Assembly (NCBI RefSeq): GCF_023715205.1
Contig: NZ_JAMBNR010000019.1
Span: 1 to 64,000, forward strand
From: Mesobacillus maritimus
Lineage (GTDB): Bacteria; Bacillota; Bacilli; Bacillales; Cytobacillaceae
Direction: 5' to 3'
DNA: 64,000 nucleotides
A program made the position numbers and the translations under genes. This document shows positions 10,060 through 18,994 of this stretch, in pieces; the stretch's first letter is position 1; every line of letters starts with the position of its first letter. The notes below the pieces were generated by a model. The model was not told where the DNA came from, did not search any database, and saw nothing but the letters and a program-made list of their open reading frames with translations.

Positions 10060-10707
10060 ATGGATAAACTGGACCAAAAGAATATGCTATGGAATCAACT
10101 CCATAAAAAGTTATCTGTTTTGGGTTATAGAAAAAATACATCAAGACAATCTTTTTGGAAGCCATTTGAATTTGGAAAAGTAGCGATTCATGTATCTTTT
10201 ATAAACCACCATGATGACTTTGATTTAACTGTGGATGTCGGGATTCGGTTTGACGTACTGGAAGAAATCAAAAATAAACATCATACGTTATTAAGTGCAA
10301 AAGAGAAAAACCAAACTTTCAGTATTGGTGCAGAACTCGGTCATTTGTCTGAAGGGAAAATGAAAAGGTGGACAATAAACAAAGAAAGTGACATTGAGCT
10401 AATTTCAAACAATATTTATAAAACGATTGAAATAGTTGCATTTCCCTACATTGAAAAATACTCAATTATGGAAAATGCTTTTAAAGGGTGTCTGGACGAT
10501 GGGAAAGAAAGTTGGTTTCTAACAAGTATTGATTGTAAAAGAGCCATGAACGCTGTTGGTTTCGCTAAAATTCTGAACAAAACAGATCAGATTGATGAAA
10601 TCATTCGAGACAAGATTAAATTTCTTGAAGAGAAAAATGATTTTGGGCTTCCTTTATTTAAGACGTTTGCAAATGATGTTCGAGGAAGTATAAGTGCTAA
10701 CGGGTAG
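10060..10707 (+). CDS. Hypothetical protein resembling DUF4304-type proteins
   Basis: 215 residues from the ATG at 10060, which has GGAG five bases upstream. The N-terminal half resembles the DUF4304 pattern, in which a short helix ending in GYRKN leads to an aromatic strand (SFWKPFEFGKVAIHVSF) and then a second strand (DLTVDVGIRFD). This match is from memory and tentative. The C-terminal half is helical. Cytosolic; function unknown. It follows the 9600 gene closely and ends about 80 bases before the bla promoter region, so it lies outside the BlaI-controlled unit. Confidence 0.6.
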   Translation: MDKLDQKNMLWNQLHKKLSVLGYRKNTSRQSFWKPFEFGKVAIHVSFINHHDDFDLTVDVGIRFDVLEEIKNKHHTLLSAKEKNQTFSIGAELGHLSEGKMKRWTINKESDIELISNNIYKTIEIVAFPYIEKYSIMENAFKGCLDDGKESWFLTSIDCKRAMNAVGFAKILNKTDQIDEIIRDKIKFLEEKNDFGLPLFKTFANDVRGSISANG

Positions 10708-10784
10708 CGGATCAATAACAAACAATCGCTTCCTCTTATTAAAGTACGGGAAGGATCCTTCAATAGGGAAGGGACCTTTATTTC

Positions 10785-10835
10785 TTTGTGTTTTTAGAAC
10801 GTCTTGCTATAATAAATACTACAGTTGTAAAAGTA
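10785..10835 (+). promoter_or_regulatory. blaI-blaR1 promoter with BlaI operator
   Basis: TATAAT at 10808-10813 lies 17 bases after a weak -35 (TTTGTG, 10785-10790). Directly downstream is the dyad TACTACAgtTGTAaaAGTA (10817-10835). It matches the TACTACA/TGTAGTA operators found before the beta-lactamase gene and so implies autoregulation by BlaI. Confidence 0.75.
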
Positions 10836-10846
10836 GGAGGGTTCTC

Positions 10847-11233
10847 ATGAAGGGGATTCCACAAATATCAGAAGCAGAATTTGAAGTGATGAAGGTTATA
10901 TGGGACTTTGAGCCGATTTCGACTCCTGAGGTAGTCGAGAAATTATCGAATAAAAATGATTGGAAGCCTAATACCATTCACACCATGCTGGCGCGCCTAG
11001 TTAAGAAAAAGGCCTTACAGGCAAGGAAAGATGGCCGCGTGTTTGTTTATACTACACTTGTTGAAAAGAACGAATATGTTGAGCATAAAAGTAAATCCTT
11101 TCTTCAGCAGTTCTTTGGCGGCACTTTAAATTCAATGGTATTAAATTTTATTGAAAATGATAAGTTATCGAAAGAAGATCTTTCGGAGTTAAAAGAAATA
11201 CTTTCCAAGCGGGACAAGAAAGGGGAAAAATAG
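10847..11233 (+). CDS. blaI: BlaI/MecI/CopY-family transcriptional repressor
   Basis: 128-residue winged-helix repressor of the penicillinase type. The start is the ATG at 10847 with GGAGG seven bases upstream; the frame is open further upstream without a start signal. The N-terminal domain has the family pattern ISEAEFEVMKVIWD and then the recognition region NDWKPNTIHTMLARLVKKKAL. The C-terminal part (FLQQFFGG, LNFIENDKLSKEDLSELKEIL) is the dimerisation helix bundle and contains the region normally cut by BlaR1 signalling. Its stop codon overlaps the first base of blaR1, so the two are translationally coupled. It binds the operator at 10817 and probably those at 13078, 13173 and 13205. Confidence 0.93.
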   Translation: MKGIPQISEAEFEVMKVIWDFEPISTPEVVEKLSNKNDWKPNTIHTMLARLVKKKALQARKDGRVFVYTTLVEKNEYVEHKSKSFLQQFFGGTLNSMVLNFIENDKLSKEDLSELKEILSKRDKKGEK

Positions 11234-13032
11234 TGGATACCATCATGCTGCGGATTTTCGTTAGTACAATCGTGGTATCCTTCCTGATTTTTGTCATTTT
11301 ACTCATCAAAAAACTATTAAACCCTCATATGACGGCGAAAGCCCATTATCAAATTTGGTATTTCCTTTGCATACCTATCCTTGCGGGGTTCTTACCTTGG
11401 AATACTTTTCGACTTGGAGAAGGAATTCGCTATTTTAAAAGCTTCCTTTTTATGCATAGTGACGAGCTTTCCAAGAGTGATAGGATGACTGGAGTGGATG
11501 CCACTCAAGCACCAAATAGTGATTTATTACATGATTTCACGGTATCGGTTAACAAGTCAACGCCCGATTTCATCTACCAAACCCTTTTTATCGTTTGGAT
11601 GATTGGAGTGGTTCTTTTTGTTGTGGCTGCTGTTTATTCAAACTATCAAATCCATCAAATGAAAAAGTCAGCTGCGGCTGTACATAACCAAAAGTTAATG
11701 GAACTATTAGAAGCGTGCAAAGAGTTGGTTGGGGTGAAAAGAAACATTAGGCTGCGGGAGACCTTGCTTATTGCCTCGCCGATCACGGTGGGGATTTTTC
11801 GACCTTATATATTTTTATCAAGCAAAACACGAGAAGATACCTCATTAAGTGAATTAAAGTACGTGTTTTTGCACGAGCTGCAGCATCAGAAAAGCAAGGA
11901 TTTGTTTGTGAATTACGTCATGTGGTTGTTTCGTATTCTTTATTGGTTTAATCCGATTGTTTGGTATGCCATAAAAAGGATTCAACTCGACCGGGAATTA
12001 GCCTGTGATGCTTCCGTTTTAAATCTCTTGGAGGAGCGTGAATATATCGAATATGGCCATACCATCATCCGATTTGCAGATAAGAAACATGATCAAACCC
12101 TTGGACAGTTTGCGCCAGGGATCGGGGGGACGAAAAGGCACATCAAACAAAGAATCCTGTCTATTGCAAGCTTCTCTAGCGAATCTCGATACTTAAAATG
12201 GAAAAGCAAGGTCATCTGTTCGATTTTAGGAATGGTCGTGCTAGTCATTACTCCAATGACCACTGTTATTGCTAGCCCAGATGATGTATATCATTTTAAC
12301 GGGAAGAATGTAGTGTATGAGGATTTAAGCTCCTATTTTGAGGGGTACAAGGGCAGTTTTGTTTTATATGATTCTTCTAAAAATCACTATCAAATTTATA
12401 ATCGTGAGCTGAGCCAGCAAAGGATTTCTCCTAATAGTACCTATAAAATCTATTCTGCCTTATTTGCATTGGAATCCAATGTGATTACCCCGAATAACAA
12501 TGAACAGGTTTGGGATTGGAAACCTCACCCCATTCCAGAGTGGAATCAAAATCAAAATTTAGCGACCGCTTTGAGCCATTCCGTGAATTGGTATTTCCAG
12601 AATACCGATCGAGAGGTAGGGAGAAAGAAACTGCAAGAGTATTTTCACAAAATAGAATACGGGAATGAGGATCTTACAGGGAATTTGGACAGCTACTGGA
12701 TGGAATCTTCCTTAAAAATATCACCGATTGAACAAGTTCTATTATTATCCAAATTAGGAGAAAATCAGTTGGGTTTTAAAACTGAAAATCTCCAAGCGGT
12801 AAAACAGGCGATATTCATAGAGGAGCAAAAGAATAGCATGTTGTATGGGAAAACGGGAACCGGTATGATTAATGATAAGAATGTAAATGGCTGGTTTATT
12901 GGCTTTGTTGATAAAGATGAAGATCGTTTTTATTTTGCAATTAATATTCAAAATAAGGATGGTCAGGCACAAGGAAGCAAGGCAGCGGAGATTGCCAAGC
13001 AGATTCTGCATCATAAAAAGATCTATGAATAA
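11233..13032 (+). CDS. blaR1: BlaR1/MecR1-family beta-lactam sensor-transducer
   Basis: 599-residue membrane sensor that detects beta-lactams and triggers BlaI inactivation. The GTG start overlaps the blaI stop by one base and has AGGGG upstream. The N-terminal half has several membrane helices and a gluzincin M56 metalloprotease domain with HELQHQ near residue 215. After a further helix around residue 340, the extracellular penicillin-binding sensor domain carries STYK (acylated serine near 402), SVN in SHSVNWYF, and KTG in YGKTGTG near 538. Length and domain order are canonical for BlaR1. Unlike the classical arrangement, the bla gene is not adjacent but lies 540 bases downstream in its own unit. 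Confidence 0.95.
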   Translation: MDTIMLRIFVSTIVVSFLIFVILLIKKLLNPHMTAKAHYQIWYFLCIPILAGFLPWNTFRLGEGIRYFKSFLFMHSDELSKSDRMTGVDATQAPNSDLLHDFTVSVNKSTPDFIYQTLFIVWMIGVVLFVVAAVYSNYQIHQMKKSAAAVHNQKLMELLEACKELVGVKRNIRLRETLLIASPITVGIFRPYIFLSSKTREDTSLSELKYVFLHELQHQKSKDLFVNYVMWLFRILYWFNPIVWYAIKRIQLDRELACDASVLNLLEEREYIEYGHTIIRFADKKHDQTLGQFAPGIGGTKRHIKQRILSIASFSSESRYLKWKSKVICSILGMVVLVITPMTTVIASPDDVYHFNGKNVVYEDLSSYFEGYKGSFVLYDSSKNHYQIYNRELSQQRISPNSTYKIYSALFALESNVITPNNNEQVWDWKPHPIPEWNQNQNLATALSHSVNWYFQNTDREVGRKKLQEYFHKIEYGNEDLTGNLDSYWMESSLKISPIEQVLLLSKLGENQLGFKTENLQAVKQAIFIEEQKNSMLYGKTGTGMINDKNVNGWFIGFVDKDEDRFYFAINIQNKDGQAQGSKAAEIAKQILHHKKIYE

Positions 13033-13077
13033 AGAACCTAGAGAGGCTGGTCCTTCCTTTTTAGGTTTTTCTGGCCC

Positions 13078-13101
13078 TACATACTACATTTGTAGTATGT
13101 A
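13078..13101 (+). promoter_or_regulatory. BlaI operator, perfect 24-bp palindrome
   Basis: Arms tacatactaca and tgtagtatgta flank a two-base centre. The core TACTACA-TT-TGTAGTA is the classical bla operator. A TATAAT lies at 13105-13110 and an additional half site TACTAC at about 13112. Confidence 0.8.
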
Positions 13102-13160
13102 AGCTATAATATACTACTTTTTCTTACTAAAGGAAAAAGACAACAAAAGGAAGAATTGAA

Positions 13161-13220
13161 TTGACACCTAATTATTACAAGTGTAGTATTAATCACGAAA
13201 CTTAATACTACACTTGTAAT
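13161..13220 (+). promoter_or_regulatory. bla promoter with two BlaI operators
   Basis: TTGACA (13161-13166) and TAGTAT (13184-13189) with 17-base spacing form a strong SigA promoter. The dyad TATTACAaGTGTAGTAT (13173-13189) overlaps the -10, and a second dyad ATACTACACTTGTAAT (13205-13220) lies at about +9 to +24. The two dyads are inverted copies of each other. The transcript would have a leader of about 380 bases before the bla start. Confidence 0.75.
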
Positions 13221-13311
13221 ATTAGGTGGTGCATAAATCAAAATTGGTGAAAGGAGGAAATTCAACCCCTGCATTTTGGGTAGAAAAGATCAAATGAGTT
13301 ATAGATAGAAG

Positions 13312-13447
13312 ATGTGCCGCATGAAGATTTCATGGTGCATGAAAAACAGGAGATTAGTAGAAAACGTGTCGCATGAAAAACAAGAGAATAATAGAAAACG
13401 TATCTTGTGATTGTCCAAATGCTTGCTCCTTCACTATCATTCACTCT
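13312..13447. repeat. Dispersed repeat, copy A (second copy at 53133)
   Basis: About 135 bases containing gtgccgcatgaagatttc, atggtgcatgaaaaac and a shorter internal echo (aaaacgtgtcgcatgaaaaa). The same order of words recurs at 53133-53240. Here it sits in the leader between the bla promoter and the bla coding region. It has no coding potential. Confidence 0.75.
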
Positions 13448-13575
13448 GTCCTGGTATACGAAGTTCATACATCATTTTAAAAATACTGCTGGTCAATAGT
13501 CAATCTTGTTTGCCAAAACATAAACATTAAAATGAAACCCACTTAACCGATTACTAAAAGAAAGGGGTAAAGATT

Positions 13576-14508
13576 TTGAAGATAAAACATAATCATGACA
13601 GAATGTATCGTATTATAATTTCTCTGCTAGTGCTATTGGTTGCCATTGTATCCCTAGGCGGCTGGTCTATGAGTAACCATAGCCTTTTTGACAAGCCAGG
13701 AAAGGCGGTCAAGAAAACACCTAAATCCCCTATACACCGTGAGTTTGCAGAACTCGAGAGAAAATTTGACGCCCGGCTCGGGGTCTACGCGATTGATACA
13801 GGCACCAATCGGACCGTCTCCTATCGACCACATGAGCGTTTCGCTTACGCATCTACATACAAAGCTCTGGCCGCGGGTGCATTGCTGCAGCATTACTCAA
13901 TAAGCCAACTCGACGAGTTAGTTACATATACCAGTGAGGACCTCGTTCCGTATTCACCTGTCACAGAAGTTAAAGTAGATACCGGGATGACTCTTCGAGA
14001 AGTGATAGAGGCTGCTGTTCGATTTAGCGACAACACCGCAGGGAACCTTTTATTAGAAAAACTAGGAGGTCCTGAAGGGTTTGAAACAGCACTGAGAAAG
14101 ATTGGCGATAATGTTACCCAAGTGGATCGCTACGAAACGGATTTGAACTCAGCCGTTCCTGGGGATATTCGGGACACTAGCACACCAAAAGCACTTGCTA
14201 CCAGCCTCCAGGCTTTTGCAGTAAGCGACTTGCTCTCTCCTGAAAAACGGATGCTCCTGATAGATTGGATGAGGGGAAATTCCACTGGTAATGAATTAAT
14301 CCGTGCTGGTGCACCAATAGGTTGGGAAGTTGACGATAAAAGCGGGGCAGGGAGCTATGGAACACGTAATGACATTGCGATTGTTTGGCCACCGAATAGA
14401 GCTCCCATTGTGATTGCCGTTCTATCCAGCCGCAATACACAGAATGACGCCTATGATAATGCACTTATAGCAGAAGCTGCCAAGGTCGCACTTAATTCTC
14501 TGAGGTGA
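13576..14508 (+). CDS. bla: Class A beta-lactamase
   Basis: 310-residue penicillinase. The start is a TTG at 13576 with AAAGGGG seven bases upstream. A basic N-terminus precedes one strong hydrophobic segment ([17 protein letters not shown]) with no lipobox cysteine, so the enzyme is secreted or membrane-tethered. Class A motifs are complete: STYK (serine near residue 92), SDN (about 150), ETDLN in the omega loop with the general-base glutamate (about 186), and KSG (about 254) in place of the more common KTG. KSG occurs in a minority of class A enzymes. Expression should be inducible through the BlaI operators upstream. The substrate profile cannot be read from sequence. Confidence 0.96.
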   Translation: MKIKHNHDRMYRIIISLLVLLVAIVSLGGWSMSNHSLFDKPGKAVKKTPKSPIHREFAELERKFDARLGVYAIDTGTNRTVSYRPHERFAYASTYKALAAGALLQHYSISQLDELVTYTSEDLVPYSPVTEVKVDTGMTLREVIEAAVRFSDNTAGNLLLEKLGGPEGFETALRKIGDNVTQVDRYETDLNSAVPGDIRDTSTPKALATSLQAFAVSDLLSPEKRMLLIDWMRGNSTGNELIRAGAPIGWEVDDKSGAGSYGTRNDIAIVWPPNRAPIVIAVLSSRNTQNDAYDNALIAEAAKVALNSLR

Positions 14509-14594
14509 ATTTAATTAACAAAATTCTCCATTGCATCAGTAAACAGACCGGTCATTTTGTCGTCTTATACACACATATCAGGAATACTAAAAGG

Positions 14595-14617
14595 GGGGGA
14601 ATCATGAAGATTCCCCC
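14595..14617 (+). other. G/C-rich hairpin downstream of bla
   Basis: A perfect 9-bp stem gggggaatc/gattccccc with loop atgaa. No T run follows, so it is not a standard terminator. The loop ATG follows a run of seven G residues and opens a 29-codon frame (to 14693). An SD-like run locked in its own stem is curious, but the frame is not convincing as a gene. Confidence 0.4.
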
Positions 14618-14766
14618 TGTAGATCAGAAGACAATAGGGGACAAATCGATGAAATGCCCAATACTGCCCGTTTTGTCTAGAGTTTTAGATTGATAGAAAA
14701 AGGTTAGGTTACATCCCTTTTTGGGTTATCTTTATTTCCAAAGCTCAGGACCCAGATAGGTATGAC

Positions 14767-15273
14767 CTAGAAAATGCTCATTTCTTCTGCTGCATTTTCG
14801 TTTGCCTGTTCCAGATACAATTCCGATACTTTTATATCTGCTGCAATTAACGGATGGTGACGAAGGGTGCGAACAATCTTTTCAACCTGATCGGTTAAGG
14901 AGTTGCTGCCTTCTAACCATTCTTTTAAACTCTGTTCAGGAAATTCAGGTTGGCAATGGTTCAATAGATAATCTAATGTTGTTCTTTTCTCTTGTAACTC
15001 TTTTTGACCGTATATTTTAGTAAGTGCGTCTTCTGAATCCTTTTGACTATCTTTTGAGGAAACGACAACGATTTCTTCAATGTTATGCTGATACACATTT
15101 ATGATAATGTCTCTCATCAGGTCGCCAAAAGGTTGTAAAAAGACTGGCCCATCATTTTGTAGGATGATGATTTCATCTCTGTTAATCGAAGTCGATCTTT
15201 TTATAAAACCTTCACATTCGGACTCCGAACCGATCACAAAATATAATGTTTTTTTCTTTTTATCTCTATTCAT
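14767..15273 (-). CDS. Beta-carbonic-anhydrase-like protein lacking zinc ligands (YbcF-like)
   Basis: 168 residues from the ATG at 15273, which has GGAG eight bases upstream. The fold signature of beta-carbonic anhydrases is recognisable: TLYFVIGSESE occupies the place of the usual CxDSR strand, followed by IIILQNDGPV, then GDLMRDIIINVYQHNIEEIVVVSS and a helical C-terminus. The residues that bind zinc in active enzymes (Cys and Asp of CxDSR, and the HxxC pair) are all replaced, here by SES and SSKD. Hydration of CO2 is therefore unlikely by the usual mechanism. It is the last gene of the Dab/Mps cluster, like YbcF next to YbcC/NdhF in Bacillus subtilis. A regulatory or structural role for the transporter is inferred. 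Confidence 0.75.
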   Translation of the reverse strand: MNRDKKKKTLYFVIGSESECEGFIKRSTSINRDEIIILQNDGPVFLQPFGDLMRDIIINVYQHNIEEIVVVSSKDSQKDSEDALTKIYGQKELQEKRTTLDYLLNHCQPEFPEQSLKEWLEGSNSLTDQVEKIVRTLRHHPLIAADIKVSELYLEQANENAAEEMSIF

Positions 15274-15364
15274 CACATACACTCCATAAAAATTTGAGAT
15301 TTGTTTGCCTCCTAGACAACGTTCATATTGAATCGTCTGAGTACTTAACTTGAACTACGAAGGA

Positions 15365-15733
15365 TTATTGTAATTTACTTTCTAAGTCCTCTGACAGCTT
15401 GAAAACCATCACTCGTTCTCCGGTGTTTGTACTGATATCCGTGAAAAAACTCTTTACAGTGGAACCTGTTATATTGAAAATAATCTCCTTTAAATCTTCA
15501 ATTCCTGATTCCACCAAACCGTTTCGGTTCTCTTTTATGGATAACAAACCTTCGATATTCTGACAGAGAGAATATTCAGCAGGCGTTAAGATCCCGCGTA
15601 AATCCACAATAATCATATCTCGTAAAATATCGGTTTTCACCGAAACGGACCCACGTCCAAGGTAACTTTTTTCCCACTGTGTTAAAGCTTGGCTGATTTC
15701 AGCTTCAAGCGTTCCTTTTGATTTTTTATCCAT
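15365..15733 (-). CDS. mpsC: MpsC, DUF2294 (Na+-translocating system subunit family)
   Basis: 122 residues from the ATG at 15733 (GGGG nine bases upstream; the frame is open further but without start signals). It carries the full DUF2294 pattern: SKGTLEAEISQALTQWEK, YLGRGSVSVKTDILRDMI, VDLRGILTPAEYSL, then TDISTNTGERVMVFKL at the end. DUF2294 proteins form MpsC of the staphylococcal MpsABC system and YbcI in Bacillus. It is small, soluble and without membrane helix. It lies between DabA/MpsB and the carbonic-anhydrase-like gene on the same strand. The 420-base gap upstream contains an inverted-repeat element (15790-15858), so it may be transcribed with attenuation or from its own promoter. 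Confidence 0.85.
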   Translation of the reverse strand: MDKKSKGTLEAEISQALTQWEKSYLGRGSVSVKTDILRDMIIVDLRGILTPAEYSLCQNIEGLLSIKENRNGLVESGIEDLKEIIFNITGSTVKSFFTDISTNTGERVMVFKLSEDLESKLQ

Positions 15734-15789
15734 TTCTTTGTTCCCCCTAATACAAAACATATAACAATAATTGTCTTTCTTTTTAAGTA

Positions 15790-15870
15790 GGCTCTTTTCT
15801 TGAATTTGTTGCTTTTGAAGCAATTAAATGGGCTATGTAATATTAATGAGAAAAGAGCTTCCAAACTTTA
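15790..15870. repeat. Inverted-repeat element upstream of mpsC
   Basis: gctcttttct (15791-15800) and agaaaagagc (15849-15858) are perfect inverted copies flanking ~48 bases that include gttgcttttgaag. Related elements occur at 18812-18994, 20588-20636, 25665-25800 (reverse) and 36733-36916. Confidence 0.65.
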
Positions 15871-16026
15871 AACTTTACTACCTTATGAACTTTTAAAATT
15901 GGTTCTAGAAAAATCATTTTATGAAAACAGCTTTTTACATAAATGCTTTTCCTAGTATGTACATCTATGAAAGATGATTATCTTCCTGATAGAACTTTTT
16001 ATCATGCTATACGTGACGATCATTCA

Positions 16027-16140
16027 GTAGGGGATAGAGCAACCCTCCACTGAATGAAGTTTCACCATATTTTGACCATCATGTTGGTTCCCACTCCCGG
16101 CACCTCGCTTTCCTGAGGGCAGACCGGAAGTCTCCTTGTC
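16027..16140. repeat. Two short intergenic repeats between dabA and mpsC
   Basis: cattcagtagggg (16027-16039) and cctccactgaatg (16049-16061) form a stem, followed by aagtttcacc. The unit actgaatgaagtttcac recurs at 23286 and, as ttgaatgaagttatcac, at 48410. Next to it, 16095-16137 contains a cctcgctttcctgagggcag word of a kind common in Bacillus intergenic repeats. There is no coding potential. Confidence 0.6.
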
Positions 16141-16155
16141 ATTTTTTATCCTAGT

Positions 16156-18780
16156 TTATGACCAGCTCTCCCAAACTCCTTCGTCATCAATCGAAGCAAG
16201 CCGAATCCAGCCATTTTGAATTTTTTGCTGAAAAGCAGGCTGCTGTTTTAATAACTTTTCAACAGATTCTTTTGGAGCTTGAATCACCACTAGCAATCGA
16301 AGGGGAGCATGATAAAGCTCTTCGTCAGATTTCATCACAGACTGCCAAGGAAGTCCGGATAATAAATCACTCGCATTTCCTTGCATAACACCGATTCCGG
16401 AAGTGACCGTTTGCGTCGCCTTATTTCCACTTCCATAAAAATGGGGTGCTACAGTTGACGCGTAATATTGTAGGTTAATCCATTGAGCAACCGTCACAGG
16501 GCCAGCGATGATGTTTTCTAGTGTACGCCCATTATGATCATTTTGCCAGTTATAGTTATGAAGGAATGCGCGGCCTTCTAAGTTGAGATCGCGGGTTAGC
16601 ATGCGGTCTCCAATAATAAACGTGGCGTTTCGTGCGAGTCCCCATTCGGGGCGAACCTCGCTCCAATCTTCTGTTTTCGTTTGTGCTTCATCGCGACCAT
16701 TCTTCCTGTTATTCCCGATCTTTGGCAGGTTTATGATTCTCTCAGAACTTGCTGCTTCACTGACTTTTGGCAACGCCTCAGTGATTTGGTCAAAGGCGTT
16801 TTTCGCTGCTTCTGAAAGTTCAGGAACATAAAGCCATTGTAGCTCATCAAGGGAGGTGATATGCTCCGCTGCCGCAAAAACGGTCTCTTTCGGAATTGTA
16901 ATGCCCTCAGTCGCGAGACGTTGTCTCACTTTTGGTAGATTGCACAAAGTGGCCAGTACTCGAGCATTAAACCCACTAGACGCGCCACCACATGCACCAC
17001 AGTCGAGGGCAGAAGCATAAGGATTGTTTGTGCTATGACTTCGATGGCCGCAAATGACCACCAAAGGTGAGAAGTGGTCCGTCAGTCCCATCATCGTTAG
17101 AGCTTGCTTTGCATAAAACACTTTTTCTTCATCTGTAAACCCAAGTGGCAACTCACTATCACATGTATGGACATGGTCAAGTGTTAATTCAGTAGTAGGT
17201 TTCCGAATCAAGGTGTTCCGAATTTTACCAAAAGCCTCTCCTGTTTTACGTGGCATCAAGCTTCTCGCCATCATTTGCAAGCTAAGCCAAGGGCCACTGA
17301 TCTCTGGTAGCAACAAACTACTTAGTAAGTTCTGTTTCATTGTTTTAAAAGTAGTGCTAAGTGAATGGGAAACCTGCTGTTGTTGGTTATATTTTTCGAA
17401 TTCACTATGAGATGAGGTTTCTTTCACTTTATATTTTGGTTTGAACATAACCGGTAAGGAGTTATGAGTATGGCTGCTGCCAAGTTCGTTTGTCTCAATT
17501 GGCAAACCGAAAAACCCAGCCGTGCCAAACGTTTCAAACTCTCCAGCTTGTTCTAGTTTGCGTCGAAAAGGCTCTGAGCGAACATCAATGCAAAAAACAA
17601 ATTGCGCTAGGGGAGTCTGTTCTTCTTTTAAGGGTAATGGCTGTGCTGTCAGCATGGTTTTAACATGATCTTCGTAGGTTTGTTCCCATGCTTCAAGCCA
17701 AAGTCGATTGCGGGTCACCTGATCAAAACGGTAAGCAAGCGTCAAACGCGCTTTTATTTCACTAGAAGACATTTGTGACCACGCGTTGAACGACATTTCC
17801 CCCCAAGTTAGCCAGTCAGCAATCAAATCTTCGGTCATAATGATTTTCGCGATGCTTTGTTCAGGAATCGGAAGATAAGGTTCTATCAATGCATATTCCA
17901 TCGAAACTCGAACAGCCAAATACTCCGTTAGCAGAGAAGAATTGTTGGACGATTGTTGGGAACGCCACAACATCATGCCGGCCCAGCCTGGTAATGCAAG
18001 TAAATGTGCTTCTAGATACTCTTGCACTTGAGAGTAGGGGACATTTAGTTTTAACAAAACTTCCTTCAATGCCTGCTCGGCGTCTTGAGGCAAATCCCTT
18101 AATTGTTTACGGATAGTTTGACGAAGCTCAGGGTCAAATTGGACCAGTTTCCGCCATGCTTGATAAAACCCTTCTTCACGATGTGGCATCGACCATACCG
18201 CCTGGGACTCATCTAAAAACAACTTGCACCACTTGATCATCTGGTGATCAAGCTCTTTCCCCAGACTTTCATCTCCCATTTGTTCGAAAAGCTGGCTATA
18301 CGTTCTTACTGAATGTTTTTCCGTTAGCATAGGCCCAAAATGGCTTAGCTTGGTTGCCAGCTTTTTCAACTTAGCGACTGATACTGGTTTTGGTTTTCTG
18401 GTAGATTGTATAAGAGCATTTCGACAGAACCGTTCGGCCACCTTGCGATCGAGTTTAAGAGATTGCGAGTCAAGCCAGTGGTTCAATCCTCTTTCTAAAA
18501 GTTCATCTTTAATTTCTCCTTGCTTCTGTGCCAATTGAAAAGCGGAATATCCGGGATAAAGATCAAGGTCACCAAAGTCCTTGAATCGGCGTGCGACCTG
18601 TTCAAATGTTTGTTCCTCCAAGCCTACCCAAGGATTTCGGGCCGCAAACGTGTTAATCGGACCAAGCGGGGAGATTACGTTACTGGCTAATGTTACGAGT
18701 TCGCTTAGATCCGCACCAAGGTAATCAAATTCTTTTTCAAATTTTACATTTCTATCTAACGGTAATATGGCGTTCATCAT
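16156..18780 (-). CDS. dabA: DabA/MpsB, DUF2309 inorganic-carbon transporter subunit
   Basis: 874 residues from the ATG at 18780 (GGGGG five bases upstream; a second ATG follows at 18777). DUF2309 (YbcC) proteins are the zinc-binding, carbonic-anhydrase-like cytoplasmic partner of a membrane ion-translocating subunit, known as DabA in chemolithotroph carbon pumps and MpsB in staphylococci. The Zn/active-site elements are visible: CIDVRSEPFRR near residue 397 (Cys and Asp), then GHRSHSTNNPYASAL and DCGACGG around 580-595 (His and Cys). Unlike the downstream carbonic-anhydrase-like protein, this one keeps its metal residues. It follows the membrane subunit gene with a 187-base gap made largely of a repeat element. 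Its likely role is CO2/bicarbonate accumulation energised by cation flux. Confidence 0.93.
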   Translation of the reverse strand: MMNAILPLDRNVKFEKEFDYLGADLSELVTLASNVISPLGPINTFAARNPWVGLEEQTFEQVARRFKDFGDLDLYPGYSAFQLAQKQGEIKDELLERGLNHWLDSQSLKLDRKVAERFCRNALIQSTRKPKPVSVAKLKKLATKLSHFGPMLTEKHSVRTYSQLFEQMGDESLGKELDHQMIKWCKLFLDESQAVWSMPHREEGFYQAWRKLVQFDPELRQTIRKQLRDLPQDAEQALKEVLLKLNVPYSQVQEYLEAHLLALPGWAGMMLWRSQQSSNNSSLLTEYLAVRVSMEYALIEPYLPIPEQSIAKIIMTEDLIADWLTWGEMSFNAWSQMSSSEIKARLTLAYRFDQVTRNRLWLEAWEQTYEDHVKTMLTAQPLPLKEEQTPLAQFVFCIDVRSEPFRRKLEQAGEFETFGTAGFFGLPIETNELGSSHTHNSLPVMFKPKYKVKETSSHSEFEKYNQQQQVSHSLSTTFKTMKQNLLSSLLLPEISGPWLSLQMMARSLMPRKTGEAFGKIRNTLIRKPTTELTLDHVHTCDSELPLGFTDEEKVFYAKQALTMMGLTDHFSPLVVICGHRSHSTNNPYASALDCGACGGASSGFNARVLATLCNLPKVRQRLATEGITIPKETVFAAAEHITSLDELQWLYVPELSEAAKNAFDQITEALPKVSEAASSERIINLPKIGNNRKNGRDEAQTKTEDWSEVRPEWGLARNATFIIGDRMLTRDLNLEGRAFLHNYNWQNDHNGRTLENIIAGPVTVAQWINLQYYASTVAPHFYGSGNKATQTVTSGIGVMQGNASDLLSGLPWQSVMKSDEELYHAPLRLLVVIQAPKESVEKLLKQQPAFQQKIQNGWIRLASIDDEGVWESWS

Positions 18781-18811
18781 CAAATCCCCCTTTAGACATT
18801 GATTTTTTTTA

Positions 18812-18994
18812 GGGCTCTTTTCTCAAACTTTGTAGTTTTTAGAGATAAAATAAAAAATATCAGCTTTGCTTTCTCTAACAAGCAACTTACATCACGAGAA
18901 AAGAGCCAGCAAACTTAGTATGAACGAACAAAATGGCTTATTCAGCGTTAAAATCGGCTTTAGGATTTTAACAACAATCTTTACGAGAGAAGCC
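18812..18994. repeat. ~183-bp MITE-like repeat between dabB and dabA
   Basis: The left part is an inverted repeat, ggctcttttctc (18812-18823) and gagaaaagagcc (18896-18907). The right part (agcaaacttagtatgaacg ... ttaaaatcggctttagg ... ctttacgagagaagcct) matches 36818-36916 closely. The whole element has the same length as that copy. It fills the dabB-dabA gap and runs into dabB, supplying its last codons and stop. An internal hairpin ttaaaatc/gattttaa is present. Confidence 0.75.

Noticed and set aside
13262-13468. 68-codon minus-strand frame upstream of bla
   Set aside because: It lies within the dispersed repeat and leader region; no start signals and the second copy of the repeat does not preserve the frame.
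14604-14693. 29-codon frame after a run of seven G downstream of bla
   Set aside because: The SD-like run and start are locked in a perfect hairpin and the peptide has no features; kept only as a hairpin.
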